Positions 7,853 through 8,832 of a DNA stretch of 8,832 nt are shown here, piece after piece (the stretch's first letter is position 1; every line of letters starts with the position of its first letter). The notes beneath the pieces are model-generated. The model saw only the letters and a list, made by a program, of their open reading frames with translations. It was not told where the DNA came from and did no database searches. This DNA comes from Anaerolineaceae bacterium UBA5838. Its GTDB lineage: Bacteria; Chloroflexota; Anaerolineae; Anaerolineales; Anaerolineaceae. Location of the stretch: assembly GCA_002432795.1 (NCBI GenBank), contig DJGU01000077.1:846-9677 (forward strand). Direction: 5' to 3'. Position numbers and translations under genes: made by a program.

Positions 7853-7904
7853 GAGAAAGTGCAAAAATGACACAGCAAAAAACCTTGCACTTTTGCACTT
7901 TCTC
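7853..7904. repeat. Perfect 14-bp inverted repeat with a 24-base spacer
   Basis: GAGAAAGTGCAAAA at 7853-7866 is exactly complementary in reverse to TTTTGCACTTTCTC at 7891-7904. After one mismatch, two further pairs extend the match to 16 of 17. Neither outer side has a T-run, so it is not a classic terminator. The right arm also contains the local direct repeat TTGCAC/TTTTGCAC. It could be a strong hairpin in an RNA, a protein binding site or the remnant ends of a small mobile element. No gene is assigned to it. Confidence 0.75.
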
Positions 7905-7988
7905 CCCCTCCGGCAATACCGACCCCAAAGCCTGCGGGACGCACCCACAACTTCGTTGGGGCAGGGCAGTCTGCATTGGATTGTTAAT

Positions 7989-8021
7989 AAAAAAAGACTG
8001 ACCCTATTGGATCAGCCTTTT
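7989..8021 (-). terminator. Rho-independent terminator of the cold-shock gene
   Basis: On the minus strand a GGCTGATCC/GGGTCAGTC stem (9 pairs, two of them G-U) closes a 4-base AATA loop and is followed at once by seven T. An AAAA tract before the stem can pair with the T-run and lengthen the helix. It lies about 20 bases beyond the cold-shock stop codon, the expected place. It should keep cold-shock transcripts from reading into the methyltransferase operon promoter. Confidence 0.85.
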
Positions 8022-8030
8022 CAGATGTCA

Positions 8031-8047
8031 CTTTAGTAAGACTAAAG
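8031..8047. repeat. 7-bp perfect hairpin spanning the cold-shock stop codon
   Basis: CTTTAGT at 8031-8037 pairs exactly with ACTAAAG at 8041-8047 around a 3-base loop. The TAG stop codon of the cold-shock gene (8042-8044) lies within the stem. Together with the terminator it makes two adjacent stem-loops at the mRNA 3' end, which could shield the short transcript from 3' exonucleases. Confidence 0.6.
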
Positions 8048-8254
8048 AATGGTTACATCCTGGGCCTGGGGGCCTTTGGGGCCGGCAGTGACCGTGAATT
8101 CCACGGATTGATTTTCCTGCAAGCTTTTGTAACCTGCGGCGGTGATGGCACTGTAATGCACGAAGACATCCTTTGCACCCGACTCTGGGGTAATGAAACC
8201 AAAACCCTTTTCACTGTTGAACCATTTGACGGTTCCGATTTGACGTTCTGCCAT
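8042..8254 (-). CDS. csp: Cold-shock domain protein (CspA family)
   Basis: This 70-residue protein is a full-length single cold-shock domain, a five-stranded OB-fold that binds single-stranded RNA and DNA in the cytoplasm and acts as an RNA chaperone. The start GTVKWFN is typical. RNP1 is KGFGFI (16-21), RNP2 is VFVHY (30-34), with a Tyr at 34 where many relatives have Phe. The C-terminal part (GYKSLQENQSVEFTV, then KGPQAQDV) is also canonical. The ATG is preceded by AGGAGA at 9 bases. It is a single-gene unit with its own promoter and terminator. A leader of about 97 bases fits post-transcriptional control, as is common in this family. It has no evident functional link to the neighbouring methyltransferase-helicase operon. 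The family assignment is secure; which csp paralogue it is cannot be told. Confidence 0.97.
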   Translation of the reverse strand: MAERQIGTVKWFNSEKGFGFITPESGAKDVFVHYSAITAAGYKSLQENQSVEFTVTAGPKGPQAQDVTIL

Positions 8255-8263
8255 GTTAATTGA

Positions 8264-8269
8264 TCTCCT
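8264..8269 (-). promoter_or_regulatory. Ribosome binding site of the cold-shock gene
   Basis: AGGAGA on the minus strand is 9 bases before the ATG at 8252-8254. It sits between two GATC tetramers that could pair with each other and leave the site in a small loop, though four pairs are weak. Confidence 0.7.
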
Positions 8270-8357
8270 ATGATCTAAAACTAATTTGGTTTGAATTACT
8301 GGGGGTTTGGATCCGGATGACTAGCATTTTGAAGCAAACTACCAATTACAAATTACT

Positions 8358-8385
8358 ATGTTAGCACAGTTTGGGCTGTTGTCAA
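8358..8385 (-). promoter_or_regulatory. Sigma-70-type promoter of the cold-shock gene
   Basis: On the minus strand a perfect TTGACA (8380-8385) is followed after 16 bases by TAACAT (8358-8363), preceded by TGC, which makes an extended -10. Transcription would begin near 8351, giving a 5' leader of about 97 bases before the start codon. No copy of the E. coli cold-box sequence is evident in that leader. Confidence 0.7.
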
Positions 8386-8832
8386 GGTGCGAATAAAAGG
8401 TGGGACTGGGGTTTTGTTCAGGTTTTCCACAGTTCTCAATTCCAACCTGGCTGGTTAGACCTGAAAATCGAAGGACTTAGGTTCTGGCAGAGGAAGGTGT
8501 TGTTTTATCAGGCTTAAGGGCGAAGCATCTATCAAAGAATTTACTTGTCTACATCTGAGAAGTTAGTTTTGGATGCTTCGCCCCTACCAGTCAGGTTTGC
8601 GTAGAGGGTTGCAAGCTCGTGATACCGAGTAAGAGAAAAAATACTCTCTTCACTAAACGTTAGCATTCTCATCCGTCTCCCGTCCGGTACACGATGGAAT
8701 CCAACTTTCCCAGGGGGAGTCCCAACACGATGTTTCGATCGCTTGTGAAGTTGTTGGGAAAGCTGCAGGTTTTCTCAAGAAGTCGATCTTCACAGGTAGT
8801 GGTACATTGCGTCGCGATAGTGTTATCAATAA
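8386..8832. other. Region upstream of the cold-shock gene without a convincing gene
   Basis: No complete gene is recognised. On the minus strand a 43-codon frame (8672-8541) starts with ATG preceded by GGGAG. Its end reads through the inverted repeat arm. The same frame upstream contains VGTPPGK, which faintly recalls the N-terminus of CorA-type magnesium transporters, but there is no supporting start codon or continuation. Several frames, on both strands, are also open to the right edge, so a gene beginning near the edge cannot be excluded. The stretch may hold decayed gene fragments and repeats. Confidence 0.4.
8516..8585. repeat. Inverted repeat GGGCGAAGCATC / GATGCTTCGCCC
   Basis: A 12-bp perfect inverted repeat (8518-8529 and 8572-8583) encloses a 42-base AT-rich spacer, with a few more matching bases outside the arms (the right arm continues CCTAC). 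Sequences of the type GTAGGGGCGAAGCATC are, to my recollection, dispersed intergenic repeats in several bacterial genomes. This copy could be such an element or a small non-autonomous mobile element. No target-site duplication is obvious. Confidence 0.65.

Noticed and set aside
7853..7904. The 14-bp inverted repeat as an intrinsic terminator
   Set aside because: Neither strand has a T-run after the stem, and no gene ends directly before it except the unsupported 119-codon frame.
8422..8432. TTTTCCACA as a DnaA box and possible replication origin
   Set aside because: Single site with one mismatch, with no cluster of boxes and no dnaA, dnaN or AT-rich unwinding element nearby.
1..8832. CRISPR array, tRNA or rRNA gene
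   Set aside because: No regularly spaced direct repeats and no recognisable tRNA cloverleaf or rRNA sequence on either strand.

Overview
The window is a bacterial chromosomal segment dominated by a two-gene, minus-strand operon that looks like an ATP-dependent restriction-modification or phage-defence module (about 600-7452). It is flanked on the left by the tail of an unrelated GC-rich gene (1-249, + strand) and on the right by a small cold-shock protein gene (8042-8254, - strand). The organism cannot be named with certainty. The cold-shock protein sequence and the GTAGGGGC/GGGCGAAGCATC-type inverted repeats in the spacers remind me of Chloroflexota (Anaerolineae-like) genomes, but that is a recollection-based guess.

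Layout: 1-249 holds the 3' end of a gene with a winged-helix-like look, about 60% GC. 250-599 is a gene-free convergent spacer with a tandem 8-mer and a 9-bp inverted repeat. 600-3947 (-) is a 1115-residue protein joining an N-terminal phospholipase-D-type (HKD) nuclease domain to a complete SNF2-type helicase. 3955-7452 (-) is an 1165-residue Eco57I/PglX-like adenine-N6 DNA methyltransferase with its own C-terminal target-recognition region. 7453-8041 is a spacer with the operon's likely promoter, a striking 14-bp inverted repeat and the cold-shock gene's terminator. 8042-8254 (-) is the cold-shock gene, with a good promoter about 100 bases upstream. 8386-8832 carries a hairpin repeat and possible gene debris but no convincing gene.

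How the genes should work together (inference from domains and arrangement): the methyltransferase is translated first and would mark a specific site on host DNA. The downstream gene starts 7 bases after the methyltransferase stop and its ribosome binding site lies inside the methyltransferase gene, so the two are almost certainly co-expressed. The PLD-SNF2 protein would translocate or remodel unmodified DNA by ATP hydrolysis and cut it with the HKD nuclease. There is no separate specificity (HsdS) gene, no DrmA/DrmB/DrmC, no PglZ/BrxC and no controller gene in the window. The pair is therefore neither a standard Type I system nor complete DISARM or BREX. It is best described as a split, Type ISP-like or minimal DrmD/DrmMI-like module. 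Base composition is uneven: the AT-rich N-terminal and recognition parts of the methyltransferase contrast with its catalytic core and with the GC-rich left flank, which suggests horizontal acquisition and domain exchange.
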